36,173 nucleotides of DNA, taken from the NCBI GenBank assembly GCA_002869615.1, contig PKUH01000035.1, positions 1 to 36,173 of the forward strand, written 5' to 3'. Below, piece by piece: positions 1 through 8,049 of this stretch. Position 1 is the first letter of the stretch. Each line of letters starts with the position of its first letter. A model generated the notes under the pieces. It was given only the letters and a program-made list of their open reading frames with translations. It was not told the DNA's origin and ran no database searches. A program made the translations under genes and the position numbers. This DNA is from Desulfuromonas sp. (GTDB lineage: Bacteria; Desulfobacterota; Desulfuromonadia; Desulfuromonadales; UBA2294).

Positions 1-24
1 AGAGAAATTCCAATCTGAACAAAT

Positions 25-226
25 TTAACGCAAAGGCGCCAAGACGCAAAGAAAAAGACGTAATTCCACAGCAAAAACCGAACAAAAGAGGGCATACTGT
101 TTTTGGTTTTAACCTAAAAGGCTTTTAGGTCCTTCTTTGAAGCGCAGTTCTCTCCCTCTCTCCGCCTCTCCGTTAAATCTGATTTTACGCCTTTGGCCTT
201 TCTTGGTGTCCTTCGTGTCTTCGTGG
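25..226. repeat. Dispersed intergenic repeat, two facing arms
   Basis: The left part (25-53) carries AACGCAAAGGCGCCAAGACG followed by CAAAG. The right part (148-226), read on the minus strand, carries CACGAAG/CACCAAG units, then CCAAAGGCGTAAAA, then TTTAACGGAGAGGCGGAGAG. The same modules in the same order recur at 12082-12300, and a short CGCAAAG copy lies at 3078-3105. The element looks like a non-coding, possibly miniature inverted-repeat family. The stretch between the arms (54-147) is AT-rich and shows no gene. The only long reading frame here (109-291, minus) translates the repeat and is not supported. Confidence 0.7.
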
Positions 227-307
227 CAATATTTGGTTTTGACTAAAGACTTCAGGCCGAAAATTTTATGTCTTTCGCCATAAACTGTCAATGACAGTAT
301 AGCGGAT

Positions 308-339
308 AAAAAAAGCCCCGCAGCGGATGGCTGCAGGGC
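308..339 (-). terminator. Rho-independent terminator of serC
   Basis: On the minus strand GCCCTGCAG pairs with CTGCGGGGC (9 bp, one G-U) around a 7-nt loop, followed by seven T. It lies 20 nt past the serC stop codon and closes the aroF/serA/serC gene run. Confidence 0.9.
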
Positions 340-359
340 CTAAGTTTGCTTCGGATATT

Positions 360-1448
360 TTATCCGTTGTTCTTCTGAAATTCCTTCATGAAATCTGCCA
401 GCTTTTCGATCCCGGCCATCGGCATGGCGTTATAGATCGAGGCGCGGATACCACCGACGCTGCGATGGCCCTTGAGGGCGTAAAGGCCCTGCTCTCCCGC
501 TTCGGCAAGGAACTTTGCCTCGAGCTCCTCGCTCGGCAGGTTGAAGCTGACGTTCATGGTTCCACGGAATTCCGGCTTGATAACACCGCGGAAATAATCA
601 TCGCCGTCGATAAGATCGTACAGCACCTTGGCCTTCTGCTCGTTGACCTTCTCGATGGCAGCGACGCCACACTGCTCCTGCAGCCACTCGAGAACGAGTC
701 CGGTGACGTAGATGGCGAAGGTATTGGCGGTATTGGTCAGCGAGTTGTCCTTGGCGCACTGCTCGTAGTTGAGCAGCACCGGGGTCTGGTCGCTGGCGTG
801 GCCGAGCAGATCTTCCCTGATCACAACAATCGCGGTGCCGGAGGGGCCGAGATTCTTCTGCAAACCGGCATAGACGCAACCGAACTTGCTGTAGTCGAGC
901 TGGCGCGACAGGATCTCCGAGGTCTGATCGGCGATCAGCGGAACATTACCGGTTTCCGGGAATTCATTGTAGCGCGAGCCGTAAATCGTGTTGTTGCTGG
1001 TGATGTGCAGGTAGGCCGCATCCTGATCAACCATGTCGGCAGAGATCGTCGGAATATGGTCGTAGTTGCTGTCGGCGCTCGAAGCGATGATCTTGACATC
1101 GCAAAAGTTACCAGCGTCCTTGTTGGCGAGTTTGGCAAAGTTGCCGGTTTCGGCATAAAGGCATTTCTTGCTGGCGGAACGGGCCGCCAGGTTCATCGGC
1201 AGGGCCGAGAACTGCATCCGGGCGCCACCGTGAACAAACAGGATCTTGTAGTTGTCCGGCAGGTTGGTCAGTTGACGGAATCGTTCCTGGGCCTCAAGCA
1301 GAACTTTTTCAAACTGCCTGGCCCGATGGCTGACCTCGATCACCGAAACACCGAGGTTCTCGAAATTGAACCATTCTTCCTGAATCTTCTGCATAACCGG
1401 TTCCGGCAACATCGCCGGGCCGGCTCCGAAATTATAGACTTTCGCCAT
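360..1448 (-). CDS. serC: Phosphoserine aminotransferase
   Basis: Converts 3-phosphohydroxypyruvate plus glutamate to phosphoserine (serine pathway, step 2); the family also acts in vitamin B6 synthesis. The 362-residue length is standard. The N-terminus has the family signature NFGAGPAMLPEPV. The PLP lysine sits in YAGLQKNLGPSG (about residue 195), and the C-terminus has the conserved KGHRSVGGIRASIYNAM substrate-binding stretch. It is a cytoplasmic class V aminotransferase. It lies 33 nt downstream of serA, which makes the preceding pathway enzyme, so the two are almost certainly co-transcribed. The ATG is preceded by an AGGAGAG-like ribosome-binding site. A strong terminator follows. No oddities seen. 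Confidence 0.97.
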   Translation of the reverse strand: MAKVYNFGAGPAMLPEPVMQKIQEEWFNFENLGVSVIEVSHRARQFEKVLLEAQERFRQLTNLPDNYKILFVHGGARMQFSALPMNLAARSASKKCLYAETGNFAKLANKDAGNFCDVKIIASSADSNYDHIPTISADMVDQDAAYLHITSNNTIYGSRYNEFPETGNVPLIADQTSEILSRQLDYSKFGCVYAGLQKNLGPSGTAIVVIREDLLGHASDQTPVLLNYEQCAKDNSLTNTANTFAIYVTGLVLEWLQEQCGVAAIEKVNEQKAKVLYDLIDGDDYFRGVIKPEFRGTMNVSFNLPSEELEAKFLAEAGEQGLYALKGHRSVGGIRASIYNAMPMAGIEKLADFMKEFQKNNG

Positions 1449-1481
1449 TTATTCTCTCCTTGAAATGTATGCTGTTCGCAA

Positions 1482-2651
1482 TTAAAGCAGCCGCACCTTG
1501 ATGACCCCGTCGATCGCCTCGAGAGCTTCGATCAGATCCGGCTTCGGTTCGCGTTCGACATCAATAAGGTTGTAGGCAACATCGTCACGACTCCTGTTGA
1601 TCATGTCGATAACGTTATGATCGCGATCCGATAGTATGTTGAGGACCTGGTTAAGCATCTTCGGCACGTTGCGGTTGGAAAAGGCGATCCGGTAGCCGCC
1701 GGCGCGCTCCATTGAAATATTCGGGAAATTGACCGAATTCCTGATATTGCCGTTCTCGAGAAAGTCGATCAGCTGCTCAGCCACCATCACGGCACAATTA
1801 TCCTCGGCTTCCTCGGTGCTGGCTCCGAGGTGCGGCATCGCGATGATCTTGTCGTTGCCGATCAGTTCACGGACCGGGAAATCGGTGACATAGCGCCGCA
1901 ACAGACCCTTGTCGAGAGCCTTGAGCAGGGCATCGTTATCGACCAGCTTCTCCCTGGAAAAGTTGAGCAGGACCGAATCTTTCTTGAAACTGTCGACCGA
2001 TTCGCTATTGATCATGTTGCGCGTTGCCTCGAGCACCGGCAGGTGCAGGGAGACGTAATCGGAGCGCGACAGCAACGAATGCAGGTTCTCCATGCGTTTG
2101 ACTTCGCGCGGCAGCCGCCAGGCAGCATCGACCGACAGGGCCGGGTCATAACCGACGACCTTCATACCGAGGGTCAGACCGGTTTCGGCAACCTGCGATC
2201 CGATCGCGCCAAGGCCAACAACGCCGAGGGTTTTGCCTTTCAGTTCGGAACCGCCGTAAGCCTTCTTGCCGCCTTCGACCACCTTGTGCAGGGCCTCTTC
2301 GTCAAGACCCTCGCCTTCTTTCTGCACATAGTTGATGCCGCCAATGATGTCCCGGGCCGACAACAGCATTCCGGTGATGGTCAGCTCCTTGACCGCATTG
2401 GCATTGGCGCCTGGGGCATTGAAAACGACGATGCCCCGATCGGTACAGCTTTCAACAGGGATATTGTTGACTCCGGCACCGGCCCGACCGATCGCCTTGA
2501 CCGAATCGCCGATATCGTCCGACTGCAGCACGTGGCTGCGCAGCATAATGGCATCGGGGTGGCCAAGTTCGCTCGCTACTTCATATTTGTCGCGGGAAAA
2601 CTTGTCCAATCCCTTGACCGAAATTGCATTGTAGGTCAAAACCCTGTTCAT
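1482..2651 (-). CDS. serA: D-3-phosphoglycerate dehydrogenase, short type
   Basis: Oxidises 3-phosphoglycerate to 3-phosphohydroxypyruvate with NAD, the first step of serine synthesis. The protein has 389 residues. The Rossmann signature VVGLGAIGSQVA lies near residue 145, followed by an acidic residue in GYDPAL as expected for NAD. The NFSRE segment supplies the substrate-binding/catalytic Arg and PHLGAST the catalytic His. The usual DVFxxEP segment is replaced by TDFPVREL, as I recall for the short SerA form of clostridia and Geobacter. The C-terminal 75 residues look like an ACT domain (NVPKMLNQVLNILSDRDHNV), suggesting allosteric control, perhaps by serine. The start is preceded by a strong CAGGAGG site. 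serC follows. Confidence 0.93.
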   Translation of the reverse strand: MNRVLTYNAISVKGLDKFSRDKYEVASELGHPDAIMLRSHVLQSDDIGDSVKAIGRAGAGVNNIPVESCTDRGIVVFNAPGANANAVKELTITGMLLSARDIIGGINYVQKEGEGLDEEALHKVVEGGKKAYGGSELKGKTLGVVGLGAIGSQVAETGLTLGMKVVGYDPALSVDAAWRLPREVKRMENLHSLLSRSDYVSLHLPVLEATRNMINSESVDSFKKDSVLLNFSREKLVDNDALLKALDKGLLRRYVTDFPVRELIGNDKIIAMPHLGASTEEAEDNCAVMVAEQLIDFLENGNIRNSVNFPNISMERAGGYRIAFSNRNVPKMLNQVLNILSDRDHNVIDMINRSRDDVAYNLIDVEREPKPDLIEALEAIDGVIKVRLL

Positions 2652-2797
2652 GAAACGCCTCCTGGGAGCGGAATTTAATTATTTAGCGGAAACCGTTAGA
2701 GACCAGAAAAACAAGCTCTTTACTTAACATGCCGACCGATGTCATTCAACAGTTTTTCGTGTTAAATCCCGGTTGGCTGACCACGCCGGCCACAGCT

Positions 2798-3067
2798 TTA
2801 CTTGACGACCTTCAGGTTCCCTTTGCCACCCCCTGCCGGCGGTGCGGTTTCCGGCGGTTCCGGTGGTTTCTCATCGATATCGAGCTCGAGGCCCGGCAGG
2901 GTTCCATCCCGGGCCATTTTTGCAATCGCATCAGCGATGGTCAGGCACTGTTTTGTGCAGACCTTGCGGACCGGGCACATATCGCAATCGGCCTGGCCGC
3001 CGGCTGCCCGCAAGGCATGGATCACCAGCTCGACCGATTCGATCTGATTCAATGGGACAAGATACAT
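2798..3067 (-). CDS. Small Cys-cluster protein, function unknown
   Basis: An 89-residue protein I cannot assign. A compact CDMCPVRKVCTKQC cluster (C-x2-C-x4-C-x3-C) in residues about 29-42 could bind zinc or an Fe-S centre. The C-terminal 25 residues are rich in Pro and Gly (KPPEPPETAPPAGGG) and probably disordered. No signal peptide or membrane segment is seen, so it is likely cytoplasmic. The ATG has a GAGAGG site 8 nt upstream. It sits between aroF and serA on the same strand, 56 nt after aroF, so it may be carried on the aroF transcript. The Cys spacing and ribosome-binding site argue that it is real; the overlapping plus-strand frames have neither. Confidence 0.72.
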   Translation of the reverse strand: MYLVPLNQIESVELVIHALRAAGGQADCDMCPVRKVCTKQCLTIADAIAKMARDGTLPGLELDIDEKPPEPPETAPPAGGGKGNLKVVK

Positions 3068-3077
3068 GGCAAAACCT

Positions 3078-3105
3078 CTCTAACGCAAAGACGCAAAGAA
3101 AAGCG
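3078..3105. repeat. Short copy of the CGCAAAG dispersed repeat
   Basis: AACGCAAAGACGCAAAGAAA occurs here between aroF and the small Cys gene. It matches the left arm of the element at 25-53. It looks like a degenerate or partial copy. Confidence 0.6.
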
Positions 3106-3123
3106 GGGATAACAAAACGAACA

Positions 3124-4143
3124 TCAGATCTTTTTACCGGCAACCCTGGCAAACTCCGCCAGCTTCTTCATCATCGCGGCAAAGTCCTCGGGCCGTAGCG
3201 ACTGCGGCCCGTCACTGGTCGCCTTCTCCGGATGCGGGTGAACCTCGACAATCAGGCCGTCGCAGCCGGCCGCAACCGCTGCGTAGCACATCGACGGCAC
3301 CAGGGACGCATGACCGGTGCCATGCGACGGGTCGATAATCACCGGCAGGTGGGTCTGCTCCTTGAGCACCGGCACGGCCGATATATCGAGGGTGTTGCGG
3401 GTCGCGGTCTCGAAGGTGCGAATACCCCGTTCACAGAGGATGACCCGCTGGTTTCCTTCGCTGAGAATATACTCGGCGCTCATCAGAAACTCCTGGATGG
3501 TCGTCGCCATGCCGCGCTTGAGCAGGATCGGCTTGTCGAGCTGGCCGAGCATTTTCAGCAAGGCAAAATTTTGGGTATTGCGGGCCCCAACCTGCATGAT
3601 ATCAGCATACCTGGCGACCAGCTCAACGTCACGTGGATTCACCACCTCGGTGACAATCGGCAGGCCGGTCTCTTTACGGGCCTGCGCCAAAAGCTTAAGC
3701 CCCTCCTCCTCCATTCCCTGGAATGAGTAAGGGCTGGTCCGCGGTTTGAAGGCGCCGCCGCGCAGCACTGTCGCCCCGGCCGCCTTGACCGCTTGCGCCG
3801 ATTCCATGATCTGTTCCTCGCTCTCGACTGCGCAGGGGCCGGCCATGACAACCAGTTGTTCGCCGCCGACGCTCAACCCGGACTGGATTTCGACAGCACT
3901 CGGCTCCGGCCTGACCTCCTTGCTCGCCAGCTTGTAAGGCTTGAGGATCGGTACGACGTTATCAACGCCCGGCATCGACTCAATCGACTGCAACACCGCC
4001 TTGCCCCGTTCGTCGCCGATGGCGCCAACGACATTGCGGGTCGAGCCGTAGATAACATGCGGCGTGTACCCGAGTTCGGTAATCCTTTTCTCGACATCAG
4101 CCAGTTCATCCTTGCTGGCTCCGGACTGCATGACAATAATCAT
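3124..4143 (-). CDS. aroF: 3-deoxy-7-phosphoheptulonate (DAHP) synthase, type I-beta
   Basis: Condenses phosphoenolpyruvate and erythrose 4-phosphate into DAHP, the first committed step to Phe, Tyr and Trp. It has 339 residues: an N-terminal ferredoxin-like regulatory domain of about 70 residues ([20 protein letters not shown] onward), then a TIM barrel beginning at [10 protein letters not shown]. Also visible are [16 protein letters not shown], the KPILLKRG segment and the metal-binding region around [10 protein letters not shown]. This architecture is that of the Thermotoga maritima enzyme, in which the N-terminal domain mediates Phe/Tyr feedback inhibition. The ATG has a GGGAG site 8 nt upstream. 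Upstream lies a Phe-rich attenuator (4231-4445), so control by Phe is probably both transcriptional and allosteric. Confidence 0.96.
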   Translation of the reverse strand: MIIVMQSGASKDELADVEKRITELGYTPHVIYGSTRNVVGAIGDERGKAVLQSIESMPGVDNVVPILKPYKLASKEVRPEPSAVEIQSGLSVGGEQLVVMAGPCAVESEEQIMESAQAVKAAGATVLRGGAFKPRTSPYSFQGMEEEGLKLLAQARKETGLPIVTEVVNPRDVELVARYADIMQVGARNTQNFALLKMLGQLDKPILLKRGMATTIQEFLMSAEYILSEGNQRVILCERGIRTFETATRNTLDISAVPVLKEQTHLPVIIDPSHGTGHASLVPSMCYAAVAAGCDGLIVEVHPHPEKATSDGPQSLRPEDFAAMMKKLAEFARVAGKKI

Positions 4144-4230
4144 CTCTTTACTCCCTTGGCGGATCGATTCTGTTCTGTAGTTTTGAGCAATACATCGCAG
4201 GCATCTCTTCGCAGTTTACTTTTTCGATCC

Positions 4231-4272
4231 AAAATGAAAAACCACGGAGAGAACGATGTCTGCCCGTGGTTT
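4231..4272 (-). terminator. Attenuator terminator upstream of aroF
   Basis: On the minus strand AAACCACGG (4272-4264) pairs perfectly with CCGTGGTTT (4247-4239) around a 16-nt loop. The T-rich run TTTTTCATTTT follows. It lies after the leader-peptide stop (4296) and 87 nt before the aroF start, the classical place for an attenuator. Its left arm overlaps the antiterminator pairing at 4258-4269. Confidence 0.88.
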
Positions 4273-4326
4273 GATTGCCTGTAAGTTCTGATCCTTTAAT
4301 CCAGCAACAGTTCGCCCCGAGCAGAC
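4258..4326 (-). promoter_or_regulatory. Predicted antiterminator of the Phe attenuator
   Basis: On the transcript GUCUGCUCGGGG (4326-4315, from the third base of leader codon 21) can pair with CCACGGGCAGAC (4269-4258). Eleven of twelve positions pair, one of them G-U. The second arm includes six bases of the terminator's left stem, so the two structures exclude each other. A ribosome stalled at leader Phe codons 10-15 would leave the first arm free and favour read-through. One that reaches the stop codon at 4296 would cover or displace it and allow termination. This model is inferred by hand pairing; no folding energies were computed. Confidence 0.75.
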
Positions 4327-4388
4327 GGCCTAAAGAAAAAGCCGAAGCCAAAAAAGAAAAACCAGAAGCTGGAAAACGAGTGTTGCAT
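4296..4388 (-). CDS. Phe-rich leader peptide of the aroF attenuator
   Basis: A 30-codon reading frame, too short for usual gene finders. Ten of its 30 residues are Phe, at positions 5, 8, 10-13, 15 and 17-19, around one Trp at 9. The core reads FWFFFFGFGFFFRPS. The ATG is preceded by GGAG 9 nt upstream, and a promoter starts transcription about 22 nt before it. It ends 24 nt before an intrinsic terminator. This mirrors the leader peptides of E. coli pheA and pheST, whose translation senses charged tRNA-Phe. Here the downstream gene is DAHP synthase. The peptide itself probably has no function beyond being translated. A longer frame across 4148-4405 in another phase is judged spurious. Confidence 0.88.
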   Translation of the reverse strand: MQHSFSSFWFFFFGFGFFFRPSARGELLLD

Positions 4389-4416
4389 AAAAGTACTCTC
4401 CACAAGATGAAATGCG

Positions 4417-4445
4417 ACTTTAGCAGAGCCCCCTGGCATTGACAA
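4417..4445 (-). promoter_or_regulatory. Sigma-70 promoter of the aroF leader
   Basis: On the minus strand TTGTCA (4445-4440), a 17-nt spacer and TAAAGT (4422-4417). Transcription would begin near 4410, giving a short 5' end before the leader-peptide ATG at 4388. Confidence 0.75.
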
Positions 4446-4453
4446 CAATTTTC

Positions 4454-4482
4454 TTGACAGGCTTTGGCCGTTTCGTTATAAA
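4454..4482 (+). promoter_or_regulatory. Strong sigma-70 promoter of tRNA-Phe
   Basis: TTGACA (4454-4459), a 17-nt spacer, then TATAAA (4477-4482), 15 nt before the mature tRNA 5' end. It is back to back with the aroF leader promoter: the two -35 boxes are 8 bp apart. Confidence 0.85.
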
Positions 4483-4497
4483 CGGAGCTTCCGACTT

Positions 4498-4573
<76 letters not shown>

Positions 4574-4583
4574 GAAGAATCAA

Positions 4584-4616
4584 GGGGTTACGCTTTACCG
4601 CGTAGCCCCTTTTCTT
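4584..4616 (+). terminator. Terminator of tRNA-Phe
   Basis: GGGGTTACGC pairs with GCGTAGCCCC (10 bp, one G-T) around a 6-nt loop, followed by TTTTCTTTT. It lies 10 nt after the tRNA. The livF stop codon converges on it at 4631, so it may also help end the liv operon, though its tail on the minus strand is weak. Confidence 0.88.
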
Positions 4617-4630
4617 TTCTCCGGGAGAGC

Positions 4631-5332
4631 CTAGACCCCGAGATAGCGTTCCTGCAGCATCTCGTTATCGGCAATCTCGTCGGTACTTCCCGACCAGACC
4701 ACCTGGCCTTTTTCCATTATATAGTGCCTGTCGGCGAGCTTCATCAGCGCCTGCAGGTTCTTGTCGATTACCAGGATCGATTGGCCTCGCCTTTTGAGGA
4801 TGCCGAGACCGTGCCAGATTTCCTTGCGCACCAGCGGTGCCAGTCCCTCGGTCGCTTCGTCGAGAATCAGCAATTTGGGAGTAATCATCAGGGCCCGGAC
4901 AATGGCCAGCATCTGCTGTTCACCGCCGGACAACTGGTTGCCGAAATGGCTTCGCCGCTCGCCGAGGCGGGGAAAAATATCGAGGACCTCGTCGAGGGTG
5001 TAGGGCTCGTTGCGGCCGCCATAGTGGGCGGCGGCGACCATGATGTTTTCATGGACGGTCAGGTTGGGAAAAATCTGCCGGCCCTCGGGGACGAAACCGA
5101 TCCCCTGCCGTGCCACCTTGTAGCTCGGCAGACGATGAATATCGGTACCGTTGAAAGATATCCGGCCATGCCGCACCGGGGTCAGCCCCATGATCGATTT
5201 GACCGATGTGCTCTTGCCCATGCCGTTGCGCCCGAGCAGGGTCACCACTTCGCCGTCCTGCACCTCGAAGCTGACGCCGAACAGTGCCTGGCTGCTGCCA
5301 TAGAAGGTCTCTATCTGATCAACGATCAGCAT
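4631..5332 (-). CDS. livF: Branched-chain/LIV-type ABC transporter ATPase LivF
   Basis: One of two cytoplasmic ATPases powering the liv transporter. It has 233 residues, normal for LivF. Walker A is GRNGMGKST (about residue 34), the ABC signature LSGGEQQMLAIVRAL and Walker B LLILDEATEGLAP; the H-loop His appears to be replaced in ILVIDKNLQAL, as is common in LivF. The FYGSSQALFGVSF beginning is typical of the family. It overlaps livG by 7 nt and is the last gene of the operon, followed by the tRNA-Phe terminator on the opposite strand. Confidence 0.95.
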   Translation of the reverse strand: MLIVDQIETFYGSSQALFGVSFEVQDGEVVTLLGRNGMGKSTSVKSIMGLTPVRHGRISFNGTDIHRLPSYKVARQGIGFVPEGRQIFPNLTVHENIMVAAAHYGGRNEPYTLDEVLDIFPRLGERRSHFGNQLSGGEQQMLAIVRALMITPKLLILDEATEGLAPLVRKEIWHGLGILKRRGQSILVIDKNLQALMKLADRHYIMEKGQVVWSGSTDEIADNEMLQERYLGV

Positions 5333-6084
5333 GCTTCGTCCCCATCTCCGAGATAGGCCTGACGGACCAGGTCGTTGCCGCGAATTTCTTCAACCGTTCC
5401 GGTGGCGATGATCTCGCCGTAGACCAGAACCGTGATCCGATCAGCGAGGGCGAAGATCGCCTCCATATCATGTTCGACCAGGAGGATCGTCATCTCCTCC
5501 TTGAGCCGGCGGATCAGCTTGGAGAACTCAACCGTACCGCCCGGGCCCATACCGGCCATTGGCTCGTCTAGCAACAACAGTCTGGGTTTGCAGGCCAGGG
5601 CCATACCGACCTCGAGCTGCTTCTTTTCGCCATGCGAAAGATTGCCGGCCAGGCTGTCGGCCCGCTCGCTCAAATCGACCCGTTCAAGGGCCGGTGCCAG
5701 CTCCCGGCGCAGCTGCGGCACATCCAGGCTTTTTCGCCAGAAGCGGAAGCTGTGACCGTGCTGGGCCTGGATGGCGAGGAGCAGATTCTCGGTAACGGTC
5801 AGGCGCGGAAACACCGAGGTGATCTGGTAGGAGCGTGCCATCCCGAGACGCGACCGGCGATGCGGGGGCAGGCGGGTGATCTCACGCCCGGTGAAGAAGA
5901 TTCCGCCGCGGTCGGGAGCCAGGTCGCCGGCCAGCAGGTTCAGCAGGGTCGTCTTGCCGGCACCGTTCGGGCCGATCAGGGCGTGGACTTCACCGGCGGC
6001 GACAGTTAGATCGAGATCCTGGCAGGCATTGACCGCGCCAAAACTCTTGCTCAACCCCGTGGTGCGCAGAATCGGTTCAGCCAT
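5326..6084 (-). CDS. livG: LIV-type ABC transporter ATPase LivG
   Basis: The second ATPase of the transporter, 252 residues from the chosen start. Walker A GPNGAGKTT, signature LSHGEKKQLEVGMAL, Walker B LLLLDEPMAGMGP and the H-loop in ILLVEHDMEAIF are all intact. I place the start at 6084 (MAEPILRTTGLSKSFG), which overlaps the livM stop by 8 nt as usual in liv operons. An in-frame ATG at 6123 would add 13 residues with no family resemblance. It partners with LivF on the cytoplasmic face of LivHM. Confidence 0.94.
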   Translation of the reverse strand: MAEPILRTTGLSKSFGAVNACQDLDLTVAAGEVHALIGPNGAGKTTLLNLLAGDLAPDRGGIFFTGREITRLPPHRRSRLGMARSYQITSVFPRLTVTENLLLAIQAQHGHSFRFWRKSLDVPQLRRELAPALERVDLSERADSLAGNLSHGEKKQLEVGMALACKPRLLLLDEPMAGMGPGGTVEFSKLIRRLKEEMTILLVEHDMEAIFALADRITVLVYGEIIATGTVEEIRGNDLVRQAYLGDGDEAC

Positions 6085-7072
6085 GGCGCTTCTCCCGTCC
6101 GGCCAGGATGCCATAAAGACCATGCCGGGCGAACAGCACCACGAGGATCAGCAACGGCCCGAAAAAAACAAGCCAGTGCTCGGTGTACATCGACAGGACC
6201 TCCTCAAGCAGAAGAAACGCGGCGGCGCCGAGGACCGGCCCGTAGAGGGTGCCGGCGCCGCCGAGCAGGACCATCACCAGGATAATCCCGGAGCGGGACC
6301 AGTGCATCAGGCCGGGGCTGACGTACTCAACCTGGTTGGCGATCAGGGCGCCGGCCAGTCCGGCAGCGGCGCCGGCCAGAACAAAGCTGAGCAGCTTGTA
6401 TCGATAGGTCGAAAAGCCGATCGACTGCATCCGTTTTTCATTCTCACGACAGCCGCGGATCACCATGCCGAAGCGCGATTGCACCAGGCGGCCGGCCAGA
6501 TAGAGGAAGGTGAACAAAAGCCCCAGGCAGACATAATAAAATTGCGTATCATCGCCAAGGTCGAGCCCGGGCAGACTGTTGCGGGCAAAGAGGGTGATCC
6601 CGTCATCGCCGCCATAGGCTTCAAGTGAGACGAAAAAGTAGTAGAGCATCTGGGCGAAGGCGAGGGTGATCATGATGAAGTGCATGCCGCTGGTGCGCAG
6701 GCTTAAACTGCCGATGATCGCGGCAAGCAGAGCCGCAATCAGGATAGCCACCGGCCAGGTAATCAGGGCACTCTCACTTCCCGGTACCAGGAAAGGCCAG
6801 GCAATCAAGGGGGTCCCTTCAAAGTCGTGGTAAGCGAGGATGCCGACCGCATACGCCCCGGCCCCGAAAAAAGCGGCATGCCCCAGACTCACCAGGCCGC
6901 CGTAACCGAGGATCAGATCAAGGCTGGCTGCCGCCAGGGCGTAAATCAGGATGCGCGAGAAAAGTGAAACAAGATAGGGTTCGCCGGCGATTGATGCGTA
7001 GAGCGGGAGCAAGAGCAGCAACAGCGCACCACTACTGATGGCAATGTTTTTTCGATTGAAGTATTCAGGCAT
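6077..7072 (-). CDS. livM: LIV-type ABC transporter permease LivM
   Basis: Inner-membrane permease of 331 residues with about eight to ten hydrophobic segments. The family motif GYGGLVSLGHAAFFGAGAYA lies near residue 58, and the loop GCRENEKRMQSIGFSTYRYK is the conserved coupling region that contacts the ATPases. The last residues are basic (LAGREKRHG). It starts 22 nt after livH and overlaps livG. Confidence 0.95.
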   Translation of the reverse strand: MPEYFNRKNIAISSGALLLLLLPLYASIAGEPYLVSLFSRILIYALAAASLDLILGYGGLVSLGHAAFFGAGAYAVGILAYHDFEGTPLIAWPFLVPGSESALITWPVAILIAALLAAIIGSLSLRTSGMHFIMITLAFAQMLYYFFVSLEAYGGDDGITLFARNSLPGLDLGDDTQFYYVCLGLLFTFLYLAGRLVQSRFGMVIRGCRENEKRMQSIGFSTYRYKLLSFVLAGAAAGLAGALIANQVEYVSPGLMHWSRSGIILVMVLLGGAGTLYGPVLGAAAFLLLEEVLSMYTEHWLVFFGPLLILVVLFARHGLYGILAGREKRHG

Positions 7073-7094
7073 AGCCGTTCACTTCCTCTCAGCC

Positions 7095-8009
7095 TCAGGC
7101 ATGCCCGGGCAAAAGCCCTCGCGGTCGCCAGACCAGGATAACCGCCATCAGGATGTAGATTGACATCGATGCGACCGAGGCGGCGACACCGTCAGCGTGA
7201 GCCGTCGCAAGGAACAACCGGAAGAAAGCCGGCAAAAAGGCACGGCCGAGTGTATCAACCATACCGACCAGGATCGCCCCGAGGAAGGCGCCGCGCACCG
7301 AACCGATGCCACCGATAACGATGACGACAAAAGTCAGGATCAGAATACTTTCGCCCATACCGGCCTCGACCGCCAGGATCGGCCCGGCCATCACTCCCGC
7401 CAGCCCGGCAAGAAGAGTTCCGAGTCCGAACACCAGGGTGTAAAGCGTCCTGATGTTGATCCCGAGGGCTCCCGCCATCTCGCGGTTACTCGCCCCGGCG
7501 CGGATCTGCATACCGATACGGGTCCGGCTGAACATCAGGTAGAGAAAGAGGGCGACCAGCAATCCGACGACAATGACTGCGATGCGGTAGCTCGGGTAGG
7601 GGATGCCCGGAATCAGCTCGACCGTCCCCGAAAGCCAGGTCGGCACATCCATGAACAGTGGCTGTCGCCCCCAGATGATCCGGGTCAGCTCGTTGAAAAA
7701 CATGATCAGACCGAAGGTGGCGAGGACCTGTTCGACATGGTCCTTCTTGTAAAGGCGGCGTAAAACGGTCACTTCGACCAGCATGCCGACCAGCGCCGCC
7801 GCCGGCAGGGCGGCGGCAAGGCCAAGCAGAAACGAGCCGCTGCGAGCCGTCACCGTCGCCCCGACATACGCTCCGATCATATAGAACGAGCCGTGCGCGA
7901 GGTTGATGACCTGCATGATGCCAAAAACCAGGGTCAATCCGGCCGACATCAAAAACAGCGTCACCCCGAGCTGCAGGCCGTTGAGAATCTGCTCGATAAA
8001 AAGAAGCAT
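7095..8009 (-). CDS. livH: LIV-type ABC transporter permease LivH
   Basis: Inner-membrane permease of 304 residues, hydrophobic throughout. It begins with the family-typical QILNGLQLGVTLFLMSAGLT and carries the motif FGIMQVINLAHGSFYMIGAY. The coupling loop is RAGASNREMAGALGINIRTL. It pairs with LivM to form the membrane channel. The gene is 103 nt downstream of livK, and a GC-rich hairpin (8050-8083) in that gap probably lets livK be expressed more than the membrane components. Confidence 0.95.
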   Translation of the reverse strand: MLLFIEQILNGLQLGVTLFLMSAGLTLVFGIMQVINLAHGSFYMIGAYVGATVTARSGSFLLGLAAALPAAALVGMLVEVTVLRRLYKKDHVEQVLATFGLIMFFNELTRIIWGRQPLFMDVPTWLSGTVELIPGIPYPSYRIAVIVVGLLVALFLYLMFSRTRIGMQIRAGASNREMAGALGINIRTLYTLVFGLGTLLAGLAGVMAGPILAVEAGMGESILILTFVVIVIGGIGSVRGAFLGAILVGMVDTLGRAFLPAFFRLFLATAHADGVAASVASMSIYILMAVILVWRPRGLLPGHA

Positions 8010-8049
8010 GGAAACCTGTCAGGAACCTCTTGCCGGAAGCGGATAAAGC

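Noticed and set aside
25-226. CRISPR-like array from repeated CGCAAAG and GGAGAG units
   Set aside because: The units are short, tandemly degenerate and inverted, without regular spacers or nearby cas genes.
109-291. 60-codon minus-strand frame near the window start
   Set aside because: It is largely a translation of the dispersed repeat; no ribosome-binding site or family match.
327-1463. 378-codon plus-strand frame opposite serC
   Set aside because: Antisense shadow of a clear serC gene; GC-rich codon bias opens the opposite strand.
4148-4405. 85-codon minus-strand frame upstream of aroF
   Set aside because: It runs in a different phase through the Phe leader peptide and the attenuator terminator, has no family resemblance, and the 30-codon Phe-rich frame explains the region better.
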